From positions 186,001 through 250,000 of the forward strand of contig NZ_CP137573.1 of the NCBI RefSeq assembly GCF_033343995.1: DNA of 64,000 bases, read 5' to 3'. Shown here piece after piece: positions 7,760 to 17,776 of the stretch; the first letter of the stretch is position 1; the number at the start of each line of letters is the position of its first letter. Made by a program: the position numbers and the translations under genes. This DNA is from Streptomyces sp. HUAS YS2. GTDB taxonomy: Bacteria > Actinomycetota > Actinomycetes > Streptomycetales > Streptomycetaceae. Under the pieces are notes generated by a model, which was not told the DNA's origin, made no database searches, and saw only the letters and a list, made by a program, of their open reading frames with translations.

Positions 7760-9400
7760 TCAGTTCCGGTGGGCCTTCAGGGTGTCCTTGGCCACGAGAA
7801 CGCCGTCGGACCAGCAGAGCCGGTAGAGGTCGACATCGTCCAGCAGGTCGCGGCCGGAGCGGTAGAACTCGCAGTCGGTACCCGGCGGCCGGGGTGCGGA
7901 ACGGGCGTGGTCGGGCGGGTACGGGAAAGCGCGGGCCGGGAGCAGAGGGCCGAGTTCGGCGCGGGGTCGTCCCGGCTCCAGCGCGTCGTATCGGGACGGC
8001 GCGAGTACGCCGGTCGTCAGCTGCCAGGCCAGAACGGCGGCGGCCGGGACGAAGAACGCCGCTGCGGCGGCGGGCACCGCGAACGCGGCCACGGTGCGGC
8101 GCCGTGCGGCGCGCCGCACCGTGGCGAGCCTTTCGGCGGATTCCGGGGCGGAGGGGTGGCCGGTGTGCCTGCCTGTCCCGGTGACGGCTGCCTGCGACAG
8201 GGGGCGGGCCGGGGCCTGGTGGGGCAGGACGGCGGTGACACGGAAGCCGCCCTGGTGCGGGCCGGTGTGCAAGCTGCCGCCGAGGACCCGCACCCGTTCC
8301 CGAAGCCCTGTCAGTCCCCGGCCTCCGGTGCTCGTCGCCTGCTCGTCGACGTGCCCGGTCCGCCCGTCTTCCGGCGCGGCGGCGTTCACGACGCTCACAC
8401 GCGTGTGGTCGGTCGCGTGGTCGATTCCCACCCTGACGGCGCGGCCGGGGGCGTGTTTGACGGCGTTGGTGAGGGCTTCCTGCACCACCCGGTACATCCC
8501 CCGTTCGACCAGCGGTGGCAGTGCGGGCACCGCTCCACGCCGTTCCCAGCTCACCGGCACCCCGGAGGCGGCGGCACGGCCGAGGAGGTCCGCGACCGTG
8601 TCCTTGACCGACGGACCGCCCGCGGCCGTCGGCGACTCGGTCCCGGCGTCCCGTGGTTCGTGCAGGACGGTGATGGTCTGCCGCAGCTGCTCGACGGCGT
8701 CGGCGATCGTTCCGCGCAGCTCGGCGAGGTCGGCGCGATCGCGGTCGGTGAGGTCGGGAGAGAGTTCCAGGGCACCGGCGCGCAGGGCGACCAGACTCAG
8801 GGCATGGCCGAGTGAGTCGTGCATGTCGGCCGCGATGTCCGCGCGTTCGGTGAGCCGCGCCCGCTCGGCGACGAGGTGCTGGCGTTCCTCCAGGCTCTGG
8901 GCCAACCTCCATCCGTCCCGCACGAGTTCACGCCGGCCGCGCCAGTGGCGTCCCGCCAGCCACGGCAGCAGGAGCGCGGCGGGTATCACGGCCAGGGTGT
9001 AGAACCACCACACGGCCGGCACCCGCAGTGCGGCACAGGCGGCGACGTCGATCCCCAGGCACGCCGCGAGAACCACCAGCGGTCCCCCGGCCCGAGCGAT
9101 CCGCACACCGAGCAGACAACTCAGGGCGGCCAGCGACAGGACATGGGCGTTGGCCGGGGTCGCGGAGTCGGCCAGGCCCAGTACGCACAACCCGTTGACG
9201 ACGAGCACCGCCACCGCCGGCCGGCTGCGGGACAACGGTACGGTCACCGCCAGCACGGCCAGCGGGAGCAACAGGTCCATCACCGGCGACGCGTCCCCGC
9301 CCGCGTCCCGGAACCCGTATGCGGTGGCACCGGCGAGCACGGCCAACAGCGCCCCGTCGGCGAGAACGAGCCTGGTCGGGGGGATGCGAGGGTGCCACAT
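7760..9400 (-). CDS. Sensor histidine kinase with extra C-terminal membrane-anchored tail
   Basis: A 546-residue NarL/DesK-type kinase. About five or six hydrophobic segments fill residues ~10-165. A dimerisation helix then carries the phospho-acceptor His in IAADMHDSLGHALSLVALRA, followed by an HATPase_c domain (VVQEALTNAVKHAPG, GGRGLTGLRERVRVLGG). Unusually the protein continues: a basic stretch, a strong hydrophobic helix (TVAAFAVPAAAAAFFVPAAA, ~430-460) and an ~80-residue tail with two Cys (GTDCEFYR, YRLCWSDG), which would be extracytoplasmic if the helix spans the membrane. AAAGGAC precedes ATG 9400. It follows the ABC permease (104 bp), with the likely cognate regulator at 11587, so it probably senses an envelope stress or drug handled by that transporter. 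Confidence 0.85.
   Translation of the reverse strand: MWHPRIPPTRLVLADGALLAVLAGATAYGFRDAGGDASPVMDLLLPLAVLAVTVPLSRSRPAVAVLVVNGLCVLGLADSATPANAHVLSLAALSCLLGVRIARAGGPLVVLAACLGIDVAACAALRVPAVWWFYTLAVIPAALLLPWLAGRHWRGRRELVRDGWRLAQSLEERQHLVAERARLTERADIAADMHDSLGHALSLVALRAGALELSPDLTDRDRADLAELRGTIADAVEQLRQTITVLHEPRDAGTESPTAAGGPSVKDTVADLLGRAAASGVPVSWERRGAVPALPPLVERGMYRVVQEALTNAVKHAPGRAVRVGIDHATDHTRVSVVNAAAPEDGRTGHVDEQATSTGGRGLTGLRERVRVLGGSLHTGPHQGGFRVTAVLPHQAPARPLSQAAVTGTGRHTGHPSAPESAERLATVRRAARRRTVAAFAVPAAAAAFFVPAAAVLAWQLTTGVLAPSRYDALEPGRPRAELGPLLPARAFPYPPDHARSAPRPPGTDCEFYRSGRDLLDDVDLYRLCWSDGVLVAKDTLKAHRN
8089..8124. repeat. Perfect 14-bp inverted repeat inside the kinase gene
   Basis: Arms 8089-8102 and 8111-8124 are perfect reverse complements with an 8-base loop. 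They lie in the basic segment joining the ATPase domain to the C-terminal membrane helix of the kinase. The strong mRNA hairpin could mark a fusion joint or simply reflect Arg/Ala codon use. Confidence 0.7.
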
Positions 9401-9504
9401 GGTGCGTGGAGTCCTTTCGATCGGGGTCGCGAGGTGCTGCCGGCGTCGATCGTCGATTCTCCGGGACGTGCGGCGGGAGAGCGCTGCCTGCACCGGGCGC
9501 GCTG

Positions 9505-10353
9505 TCAGGCGTCCCGGCGGCGCAACACGTACAGGCCGGTCACGTGCGCCGCCGCGGTCCACGCCGCCACGATGAGGACGGCCGCCGTCGAGGAGTACGG
9601 GGCGTCGCCACCGACGCGCATGAAATGGTCCCCCGCTCCGTACGGCATGGCGTCGTTCACGGCCTCTAGCGCGTCGCTGCCGAGCCCCAGGAGCACGCTC
9701 GGCAGCCCCCACAGCAGGGCGACGAGGATCGACAGCGCGCCGGCCGGGTGCCGCGTGGAGAAGGCCACACCGACGGTGAGTACGGCCACCAACGCCTGAT
9801 AGACCCCGACCGCGAGGATCTGACCGACGGTCGTGCCGGCGTCGAACGAGGCCCGCCCGTCGAACGCCACCCGGGCAACGACCGTGCCCACCACGGCGAA
9901 CACTGCACCAGCGAGGAGGACGACCAGGCCCGCCACCAGCGCCTTCGCCGCCTGGACCCGATGCCGCCGCGGCACCCACAACAAGGAAGCCCGCACGGTA
10001 CCCGTCGAGTACTCGGAGGTCACCGCGACCGTGGCCAGGACGACGACGGCGAACTGGGTGACCACGACGGAGGCGGCGGCCGCGTTCCCCACGGGCTGGA
10101 CCGGGTGGTCGTTGATGCGGGCGATCGACGCGTAGTAGTACGTGAACACGGCGGTGACCACGAGCCCCGCCAGAAGGCAGAGGTAGGAAGCCCGGACGGA
10201 CCAGAGCTTCGTCCACTCGCATGCCACGGCCCCGGCGAAACCACCGAAGGTGCCCCCTCCTGGAGTCTGTTGCTCCTCCTGATCCTTCCGCCCCTCCTGC
10301 TCCTCCCGTGGCACCGCAAGCGTCCGCTTCCCGGATGAAGTCGCGTCGATCAT
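9505..10353 (-). CDS. ABC-2 type transporter permease
   Basis: A 282-residue permease with six hydrophobic segments (about 55-75, 95-118, 140-162, 185-205, 212-232 and 255-275). The conserved EWTKLWSVRASY near residue 45 and VTSEYSTGTVRASLLWVPRR are hallmarks of ABC-2 permeases in bacterial drug and bacteriocin exporters. GAGGGGAC precedes ATG 10353. The ATG overlaps the expected ATPase stop as ATGA, the usual translational coupling, but a frameshift in the ATPase gene now reads straight into this frame. Confidence 0.88.
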   Translation of the reverse strand: MIDATSSGKRTLAVPREEQEGRKDQEEQQTPGGGTFGGFAGAVACEWTKLWSVRASYLCLLAGLVVTAVFTYYYASIARINDHPVQPVGNAAAASVVVTQFAVVVLATVAVTSEYSTGTVRASLLWVPRRHRVQAAKALVAGLVVLLAGAVFAVVGTVVARVAFDGRASFDAGTTVGQILAVGVYQALVAVLTVGVAFSTRHPAGALSILVALLWGLPSVLLGLGSDALEAVNDAMPYGAGDHFMRVGGDAPYSSTAAVLIVAAWTAAAHVTGLYVLRRRDA

Positions 10354-11289
10354 CGCTGTCCCCTCTCTTCCGGGGCGCCGGACGCATACTCGACGCTCCG
10401 CGCCGTCAGATCCATGTACGCCTGCTCCAGCGAGACCCGTACGTCGCTCAGCGCGTGCAGCCGCACGCCGCAGTCCGTGGGCGAGGTCACCGACCTCGGC
10501 CGCGCTCATGCCGCCCACGGCGAGCTCCCCGGCCTCGGACGTCTCCACGCTCACGCCGTCGGCCGCCGTCAGGCAGCGGACCAGCGTGGACCGCTCCTCC
10601 GGATCGGGCACCGAGGCCCGCGCCGAGGCGGGTGACGCGGCGGCAAGGAACTCCGCCAGGGACGAGTCGCTCAGCAGCCGGCCCCGTCCGATCACGACGA
10701 GGTGATCGGCCGTCACCTGCATCTCGCTCATCAGATGGCTGGAGAGGAAGACGGTGCGCCCCTCCGCCGCCTGGTCCCGCACGAGCCGGCGGATCCACTG
10801 CACACCGTCGGGGTCGAGGCCGTTCACCGGTTCGTCCAGGATCAGCACCGGAGGGTCGCCGAGCAGAGCGCCCGCCACTCCCAACCGCCCGCTCATGCCC
10901 AGTGAGTACGTTCCGGCAGGCCGGCGAGCCGCCTTGGCGAGACCCACCGCCTCAAGGACCTCGTCCACCCGCCGTACCCGGATGCCGTTGGCTCGTGCCT
11001 GGGCGACCAGATGCGCGCGGCCGGAGCGGGCCGGGTGGACGGCCCGGGCGTCCAGCATCGCTCCGACCGCCCGCAACGGCCGTCGCAGGTCCGCATAGGG
11101 CCGGCCGGCGATCAGGGCCCGCCCGCGCGTGGGGTGGTCGAGACCCAGGATCATGCGCATCGTGGTGGACTTCCCGGCCCCGTTGGGGCCGAGGAAGCCG
11201 GTGACCCGGCCGGCTTGGATGTCGAAGGTCAGGTCGTCCACGGCCCGCGTGTCGCCGTAGCGCTTGGTCAGTCCTCGGAGGCTGATCAC
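10350..11289 (-). CDS. ABC-2 transporter ATP-binding protein, frameshifted near the 3' end
   Basis: An ABC ATPase opening VISLRGLTKRYGD. Walker A is GPNGAGKST, the signature loop is SLGMSGRLG (usual form SLGMRQRLG), Walker B is VLILDEP, and the switch His is in LSSHLMSEMQ. GTG 11289 has GAGGGG upstream. The frame stays normal to about 10475. The expected C-terminus (LSDVRVSLEQAYMDLTARSV, then a stop overlapping the permease ATG) lies in the +1 frame. A 1- or 7-base insertion around 10455-10475, where GCGGC is repeated, would explain this. As written, translation from 11289 continues to 9505, giving a 594-residue ATPase-permease fusion. It is either a sequencing error, a real lesion or a gene fusion. 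Confidence 0.8.
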
Positions 11290-11586
11290 ACAAATCCCCT
11301 CAGTGTCGGTCAGGAGGCTCGGCGCGCACGAACGCGGAGCGGGCGGAACGCCGAGCCGGGCGCACGGCACCGCGGCAGCCCGCCGCGATTCCCGTACGGC
11401 AGAGACGCTATGAGCGCACGCGGCCGACGCCCATCGGCCGAAAGGAAGGGGCGTCCTGCCTTTCGTCGGGGTAACACCCCGACGCTGGGCGGAACCGCGG
11501 GACTCACCACCGGCACAGCCACGGGCCGGCCGTAGGCTCCTCGCGCGGAAGAGACGACACCGAACGGTCGGCCCGTACGCGTCCTG

Positions 11587-12225
11587 GTGGCCGACGACGA
11601 GGCAATGGTCCGGGCCGGCGTGCGGGCCATCCTGGCCCGGGACCCGCACATCGACGTGGTCGCCGAGGCGGGCGACGGCAGCGAGGCCCTCGCACTCACC
11701 CGCCGGCACCGGCCGGACGTCGTGCTGCTGGACATTCAGATGCCGGGCCTCGACGGGCTGACGGCGGTGGCCCGGCTTCGCCAGGAACCGTCGACCGTCG
11801 GTGTGATCATGCTGACGACCTTCGGCCAGGACGAGTGCATCACCCGAGCACTCGAGGAAGGCGCCGACGGTTTCCTGCTCAAGGCGGACGACCCCAGGGA
11901 ACTGCTCAACCGTGTACGGGCGGTCGGCGCCGGCGGCGCCTACCTCTCCCCTCGGGTGGCCGGCCGGGTGATCGCCGGAATGCGCGCCCACCGCACGGCA
12001 CACCCCCACCGCTCCCTGGACCGGCTCACGCAGCGGGAGCGCGACGTTCTTGCCTTGCTCGCCGCAGGCCTGTCCAACGCGGAGATCGCGAGCCGCCTGC
12101 ACCTCGTCGAGGGCACGGTGAAGCAACACGTCAGCGCGGTCCTGGCGAAGCTGGGCGCCCGCAACCGAGTGGAGGCGGCCGTCGCCGCCCATGAGGCAGG
12201 TCTGACCCCGCCGCGGCGCGGCTGA
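11587..12225 (+). CDS. LuxR-family response regulator (start codon unclear)
   Basis: A NarL-type response regulator. The receiver has the acidic pair (VADDEA), phospho-acceptor Asp in VVLLDIQMPGLDG, the Thr of MLTTFG and the Lys of GFLLKAD. The HTH near the end opens LTQRERDVLALLAAGLSNAE. It is divergent from the ABC/kinase operon and probably pairs with that kinase. The start is a problem: an in-frame TAG at 11533 and the next GTG at 11587 bracket no ATG, GTG or TTG, although TTPNGRPVRVLVADDE reads well from 11554. Using GTG 11587 would delete the first beta-strand; an ACG at 11554 after GGAAGAG may be a mutated ATG. Confidence 0.8.
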   Translation: MADDEAMVRAGVRAILARDPHIDVVAEAGDGSEALALTRRHRPDVVLLDIQMPGLDGLTAVARLRQEPSTVGVIMLTTFGQDECITRALEEGADGFLLKADDPRELLNRVRAVGAGGAYLSPRVAGRVIAGMRAHRTAHPHRSLDRLTQRERDVLALLAAGLSNAEIASRLHLVEGTVKQHVSAVLAKLGARNRVEAAVAAHEAGLTPPRRG

Positions 12226-12411
12226 CCCTTCGCATCGGGCGCCGACCCGCCGCGGAGTCACCTTCCTCGGCCGAAGCGGTGATCCGCGAGCCGGGGCACG
12301 CACATCTGGCGTGGCGTCACTTTAGGTTACGAATATCAGACTTATGGTGACTATCAGTCATGTCCGTAGCGGTGCTCGCACCCGCTTCAGCCACGAGGGA
12401 GTCATGTCGCC

Positions 12412-13281
12412 ATGCCGATGCTGCTGATCAAGGGCTCGTACCACATCCTCGAAGCCCGTCCGGACGGGGACACCGTCAATTTCACCCCCGACGATCCGAC
12501 CGAGTGGGATCTCGTCGGCGGGTTCTACAAGGTCGAACACAACGCGTCCGGCCGGGCCAGGCTGCGGCTGGACGCCATCGACGCGCTGGAGACCCACTAC
12601 TCCCGGACCGGCCCTGAGGTCCACCAGCCGCTGGCCCACGGCCACGCCGCGCAGGACGAACTGCTGCGCTGGCTCGGCTTCACCAGTGTGACCCGGAACG
12701 CGAAGGAGAAGGTCACCGCCGCCACGCCCGCCACCGTGCCCGGCTGGATCCTCACCCGCGGCGCCGCTCAGGATCACCGCTGCATCGCCCTGGCCGGCCG
12801 GGGCACACCGCCCGGCAAGAGCGGGACGGAGATCTTCGTCGACGAGGCCCTGCTGAGGACCACCGCCAACCACCACCTCCTCGCGACCGGCCTGGCCTAC
12901 CCCACCTACTACCGCAGCCTCTTCGCCGATCTGCGCAACGAGCTGACGGCCGCCGTCCATCAGGCGCAGGCCGCCACGCCCGCCAAGGGCCTCTGGCCCG
13001 ACGACGTCACCCTCAGCGGGGCGACCGTCACCGGGATGTCCGATCTCACCAAGGACACCGGCGCGGTGATCCTGCCGAAGCTGTTCCGGCGCCTGGTCGA
13101 CTACCTCAACCTCGGCGACCCGGACCTGAGCGGGTTCCCCGCGTTCCTGGACCAGGCCCAGGACAAGTTCTGGATCCTGTCCACCGGCCAGTTCACGACC
13201 GGCCTCGACGCGGTGGTCGAAGTCATGGACAGCAAGGTGCGAATGACCCACGCCTCCGAGGACCTCGTCTTCGAGGACTGA
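12412..13281 (+). CDS. Staphylococcal-nuclease-like (SNase) fold protein
   Basis: A 289-residue soluble protein of otherwise unknown role. Its first 95 residues fit the thermonuclease layout: DGDTVNF (as in the DGDT calcium loop), RARLRLDAIDALETHYS (matching RLxxIDxPE with the catalytic-site Asp and Glu kept but Pro replaced by Leu), then GPEVHQPLAHGHAAQDELLR. The remaining ~190 residues are alpha/beta and unrecognised. No signal peptide is present, unlike secreted nucleases. GAGGGAG sits 13 bases before the ATG. It precedes the dormancy-like gene set by 135 bp but has no obvious functional link to it. Confidence 0.6.
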   Translation: MPMLLIKGSYHILEARPDGDTVNFTPDDPTEWDLVGGFYKVEHNASGRARLRLDAIDALETHYSRTGPEVHQPLAHGHAAQDELLRWLGFTSVTRNAKEKVTAATPATVPGWILTRGAAQDHRCIALAGRGTPPGKSGTEIFVDEALLRTTANHHLLATGLAYPTYYRSLFADLRNELTAAVHQAQAATPAKGLWPDDVTLSGATVTGMSDLTKDTGAVILPKLFRRLVDYLNLGDPDLSGFPAFLDQAQDKFWILSTGQFTTGLDAVVEVMDSKVRMTHASEDLVFED

Positions 13282-13416
13282 ACGGAAGACGGAAGCGCGA
13301 CGCCCACCGTGCCCCCACCGGCCGGTCCGACGAGGGGTCTCGGTGCCCGGGAAGACGCCTCATGACGGACAATCCTGGTAGGGGCGGGTGGATGCCCATC
13401 GACCACAGGGGTCGTC

Positions 13417-14103
13417 ATGACCGATCTGCCGGCAGTCGAGACTCCCACGCGGGTCTTCCTCGTGGACGATCACGAAGTGGTCCGGCGGGGCCTGCGTGAC
13501 CTGATCGACGACGAGCCCGACATGGAGGTGGTCGGGGAGGCGTCGACCGCGGACCAGGCGCTCTCCAGGGGGCCCGCGCTGCGGCCGGACGTGGCCGTGC
13601 TCGACGTACGGCTGCCGGACGGCGACGGGGTCTCCGTGTGCCGCGAGCTGCGCTCACGGATGCCCGAGCTTGCCTGCCTGATGCTGACCTCGTTCGACGA
13701 CGAGGACGCCCTCATCGACGCGATCATGGCCGGGGCCGCCGGGTACGTCCTCAAGCAGATCAAGGGCTCCGACCTGGTGTCGGCGATACGGACCGTGGCC
13801 ACGGGCCAGTCGATGCTCGACCCCGCCACCACCGCCCGGCTCATGCACTCGTTGCGGGATCCGGAAGCGGCGAGGCCGCCGGAGGACGAGCGGCTCGCGG
13901 TGCTGTCCGAGCGGGAGCGTTCGGTGCTCGACCTCATCGGTGAGGGGCTCACCAACCGGCAGATCGCCCAGCAGCTGTACCTGTCGGAGAAGACGGTCAA
14001 GAACCACATATCGCGGCTGCTCGGCAAGCTGGGTGTGGAGCGGCGGGTGCAGGCGGCCGTCATCGCCGCACAGGTCCACGAGCACGGGGCCGAGGAGCGG
14101 TAG
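13417..14103 (+). CDS. DevR/DosR-like response regulator
   Basis: A 228-residue NarL-family regulator. The receiver shows VFLVDDHEVV, the phospho-acceptor in VAVLDVRLPDGDG and the Lys of GYVLKQIKG. The HTH runs LSERERSVLDLIGEGLTNRQ with EKTVKNHISRLLGKL. The GAAGYVLKQIKG stretch and the overall layout closely resemble mycobacterial DevR/DosR and Streptomyces OsdR, regulators of hypoxia/NO dormancy genes. It faces the matching kinase tail to tail with a 7-bp gap. The nearby stress genes are its likely targets. The start is ATG 13417 after CACAGGGG. Confidence 0.88.
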   Translation: MTDLPAVETPTRVFLVDDHEVVRRGLRDLIDDEPDMEVVGEASTADQALSRGPALRPDVAVLDVRLPDGDGVSVCRELRSRMPELACLMLTSFDDEDALIDAIMAGAAGYVLKQIKGSDLVSAIRTVATGQSMLDPATTARLMHSLRDPEAARPPEDERLAVLSERERSVLDLIGEGLTNRQIAQQLYLSEKTVKNHISRLLGKLGVERRVQAAVIAAQVHEHGAEER

Positions 14104-14110
14104 CGGAGTC

Positions 14111-15895
<1,785 letters not shown>

Positions 15896-15979
15896 TCACC
15901 GTAATCCCGATGCCCAGTCCGTTCCTGTCGGGCCTGGCAGCCGGACCCGGGCCCGACGGTCAGCCGCCGCTTGTCCTGG

Positions 15980-16882
15980 TCAGGACGTGCTGCCGTGTCC
16001 GGGTCCGTGCCGGGGGATCAGCTCCACCGGGCAGCGGGCGTGCTGCAGCAGGGTGAGCGTGGTCCGGCCGAGCGTCGGTCCGAGATAGCCGGGCGCCCGC
16101 CGGCCGCCGACGACGACGAGGTCGGCGCGGCGTGACGCCTCGACGAGCGTGCCGGGCACGCTGTGGCTCTTCTCGCCCTCGGTGTCCAGAGCCAGTCCCG
16201 GGAACTCCTTCCGGAGCCTGTCGGTGATCTCCACCGACGCGTGCACGTGCGCACGTGCGCGGTTGTCCGCGCCGTTGCGCAGCGCACCTCGTACGCCGGA
16301 GTACGGGTCCGTTCCCCAGACGTGGAACAGCCGCAGCGGGACCTCGCGCAGCTGGGCCTCGCGGGCCGCCGCCCTCGCGCAGCCCACGTCGTTCTCGTCC
16401 CGGATCGCCGCGAGAACGGCGCCCGTCTCGGCCGGCTCGGCGGCTCCGCGCACGACGACCACCGGCGTGGTGGCGCCGGCAGCGAGTTCGAGGCCGACCG
16501 AGCCGAGCAGGAGGGAGGAGAACCCGCCGCGGCCCCGGTGCCCGACGACGATCGTGCCGCTCAGTGCGGCGGCCCTGCGCAGGACGTCGACGGGCGAGCC
16601 TGTGCCGAGTTCCGTGACGACCACGAGGTCGGGGTGGCGCGCCGCGACGGCCTCGGCGGCCCGGTCGAGCAGTTCCCGGCCGGCCTGCCGGCGCCGGTCC
16701 TCCTCCGCCGGAGAAAGGAGCCCGGAGGCCGCGTCGGTGTCAGTCGCGTGGACGAGGCACAGGCCGCTGCCGCGCAGCACCGCCTCGTTCGCGGCCCACA
16801 TCGCCGCCGCCTGCGCGGACGGTGACCCGTCCAGACCGACAACGACCCGGCCCAGGCCGGGACGGTCCCTGGTTCCGTCCAT
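15980..16882 (-). CDS. Tandem-domain universal stress protein
   Basis: A 300-residue protein with two USP domains. Domain 1 begins RVVVGLDGSPSAQAAAMWAA and ends in the nucleotide-binding GTIVVGHRGRGGFSSLLLGS. Domain 2 begins near residue 155 and ends in LVVVGGRRAPGYLGPTLGRT. ATP-binding tandem USPs are core members of the mycobacterial DosR and Streptomyces OsdR regulons. GGAGGAGG precedes ATG 16882. Its promoter region, shared with the divergent CBS gene, holds three palindromes described separately. Confidence 0.9.
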   Translation of the reverse strand: MDGTRDRPGLGRVVVGLDGSPSAQAAAMWAANEAVLRGSGLCLVHATDTDAASGLLSPAEEDRRRQAGRELLDRAAEAVAARHPDLVVVTELGTGSPVDVLRRAAALSGTIVVGHRGRGGFSSLLLGSVGLELAAGATTPVVVVRGAAEPAETGAVLAAIRDENDVGCARAAAREAQLREVPLRLFHVWGTDPYSGVRGALRNGADNRARAHVHASVEITDRLRKEFPGLALDTEGEKSHSVPGTLVEASRRADLVVVGGRRAPGYLGPTLGRTTLTLLQHARCPVELIPRHGPGHGSTS

Positions 16883-16962
16883 GGCTCCTCCTCCGGTCCG
16901 TGGGCTTGCTCCCACCGTGACAGCCGACGTCCCGGCTGCCGGAGGGCCGCTGGGGCCACGGC

Positions 16963-17049
16963 AGGGGCCAAAGGTCCCCTTGAGGGTGCGGAGTCCCGGC
17001 CGCTCGGGTCCCAGTCCGTTCGGACCCGGCTGTGGACCGTTCGGCCCTC
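16963..17049. promoter_or_regulatory. Three DevR-like palindromes in the divergent USP/CBS promoter
   Basis: Three inverted repeats lie between the divergent starts at 16882 and 17128. AGGGGCCAAAGGTCCCCT (16963-16980) resembles the GGGACnnnnGTCCC form of DosR boxes. A 22-bp repeat at 17006-17027 opens with GGGTCC and closes with GGACCC. GGACCGTTCGGCCC occurs at 17034-17047. The last two share CCGTTCGG with sites upstream of the ADH operon and hsp20. Regulator identity is inferred. Confidence 0.5.
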
Positions 17050-17127
17050 CCGGAGCACCGGTGGTCGGAAGAGGGTGGTGACACGGGGCAGCGCACCGTA
17101 GCGGCAGCGCGAACAGGAGGCGCGGCG

Positions 17128-17751
17128 ATGAAGCACATGAAGGTCGGCACCTTGATGACCGGCAATGTGGTCTCGGCCACCCCTGCGACCTCGTTCAAGC
17201 AAGTGGCCAAGCTGCTCGCCGAGCACGACATCACCGGAGTCCCCGTGGTCGACGAGGACGACCGGGTGCTCGGTGTGGTCTCCGAGAGCGACCTCCTGGC
17301 CGCGCGAAAGCCGACCGCGCGGAAGCTGATGACCGAGCCGGCCGTCACCGTGCACGCCGAGCAGTCGGTGGCGGATGCGGCCCGTCTGATGGTGCGTCGT
17401 GGAGTCGAGCGCCTGCCGGTGGTCGACGAGGAAGAACGACTGGTGGGCATCGTGACCCGGCGCGATCTGCTCTGTGTCTATCTCCGTCCCGACGCGGAGA
17501 TACGGCGTCGGGTGCGCGAGGACGTCCTCGCCGACGTCCTGGGCCTGCCCGGTGACGCGGTCGACGTGCACGTCCTGGACGGCGTGGTGACCGTGGAAGG
17601 CCGCCTCCGGCGGCGGAGCCAGGCGCGGATGCTCGTCGGCCTCACCGAGCGCGTCGACGGTGTGGTCGCGGTCGTGGACCGCGTCTCCGCCCAGGAGGAC
17701 GGCGCCCGACTCGCACCCGCCGCGCGAACCTCCCACGAAGCCTTCGAATGA
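17128..17751 (+). CDS. CBS-pair protein with BON domain
   Basis: A 207-residue cytosolic protein. Two CBS motifs (residues ~8-60 and ~72-120) contain GVPVVDEDDRVLGVVSESDL and RLPVVDEEERLVGIVTRRDL, forming an adenine-nucleotide-binding Bateman module. A BON domain follows (~135-190; DAVDVHVLDGVVTVEGRL). CBS proteins of this kind occur in DevR/OsdR-type regulons, where they may sense energy charge. AGGAGG precedes ATG 17128. The nitroreductase gene starts 26 bp downstream, so the two form an operon. Confidence 0.88.
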   Translation: MKHMKVGTLMTGNVVSATPATSFKQVAKLLAEHDITGVPVVDEDDRVLGVVSESDLLAARKPTARKLMTEPAVTVHAEQSVADAARLMVRRGVERLPVVDEEERLVGIVTRRDLLCVYLRPDAEIRRRVREDVLADVLGLPGDAVDVHVLDGVVTVEGRLRRRSQARMLVGLTERVDGVVAVVDRVSAQEDGARLAPAARTSHEAFE

Positions 17752-17776
17752 ATCCCGCACACAGGGAGGACGAGCC

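Noticed and set aside
5850..8912. A 1020-codon minus-strand frame joining the amidohydrolase to a larger protein
   Set aside because: The upstream part is Arg/Pro-rich out-of-frame sequence of the kinase. The GTG at 7607 has a good ribosome site and starts the real enzyme.
12312..12370. Repeats such as TATCAGAC/TATCAGTC upstream of the SNase gene as an operator
   Set aside because: Imperfect short direct repeats near AT-rich promoter DNA; not distinguishable from chance.
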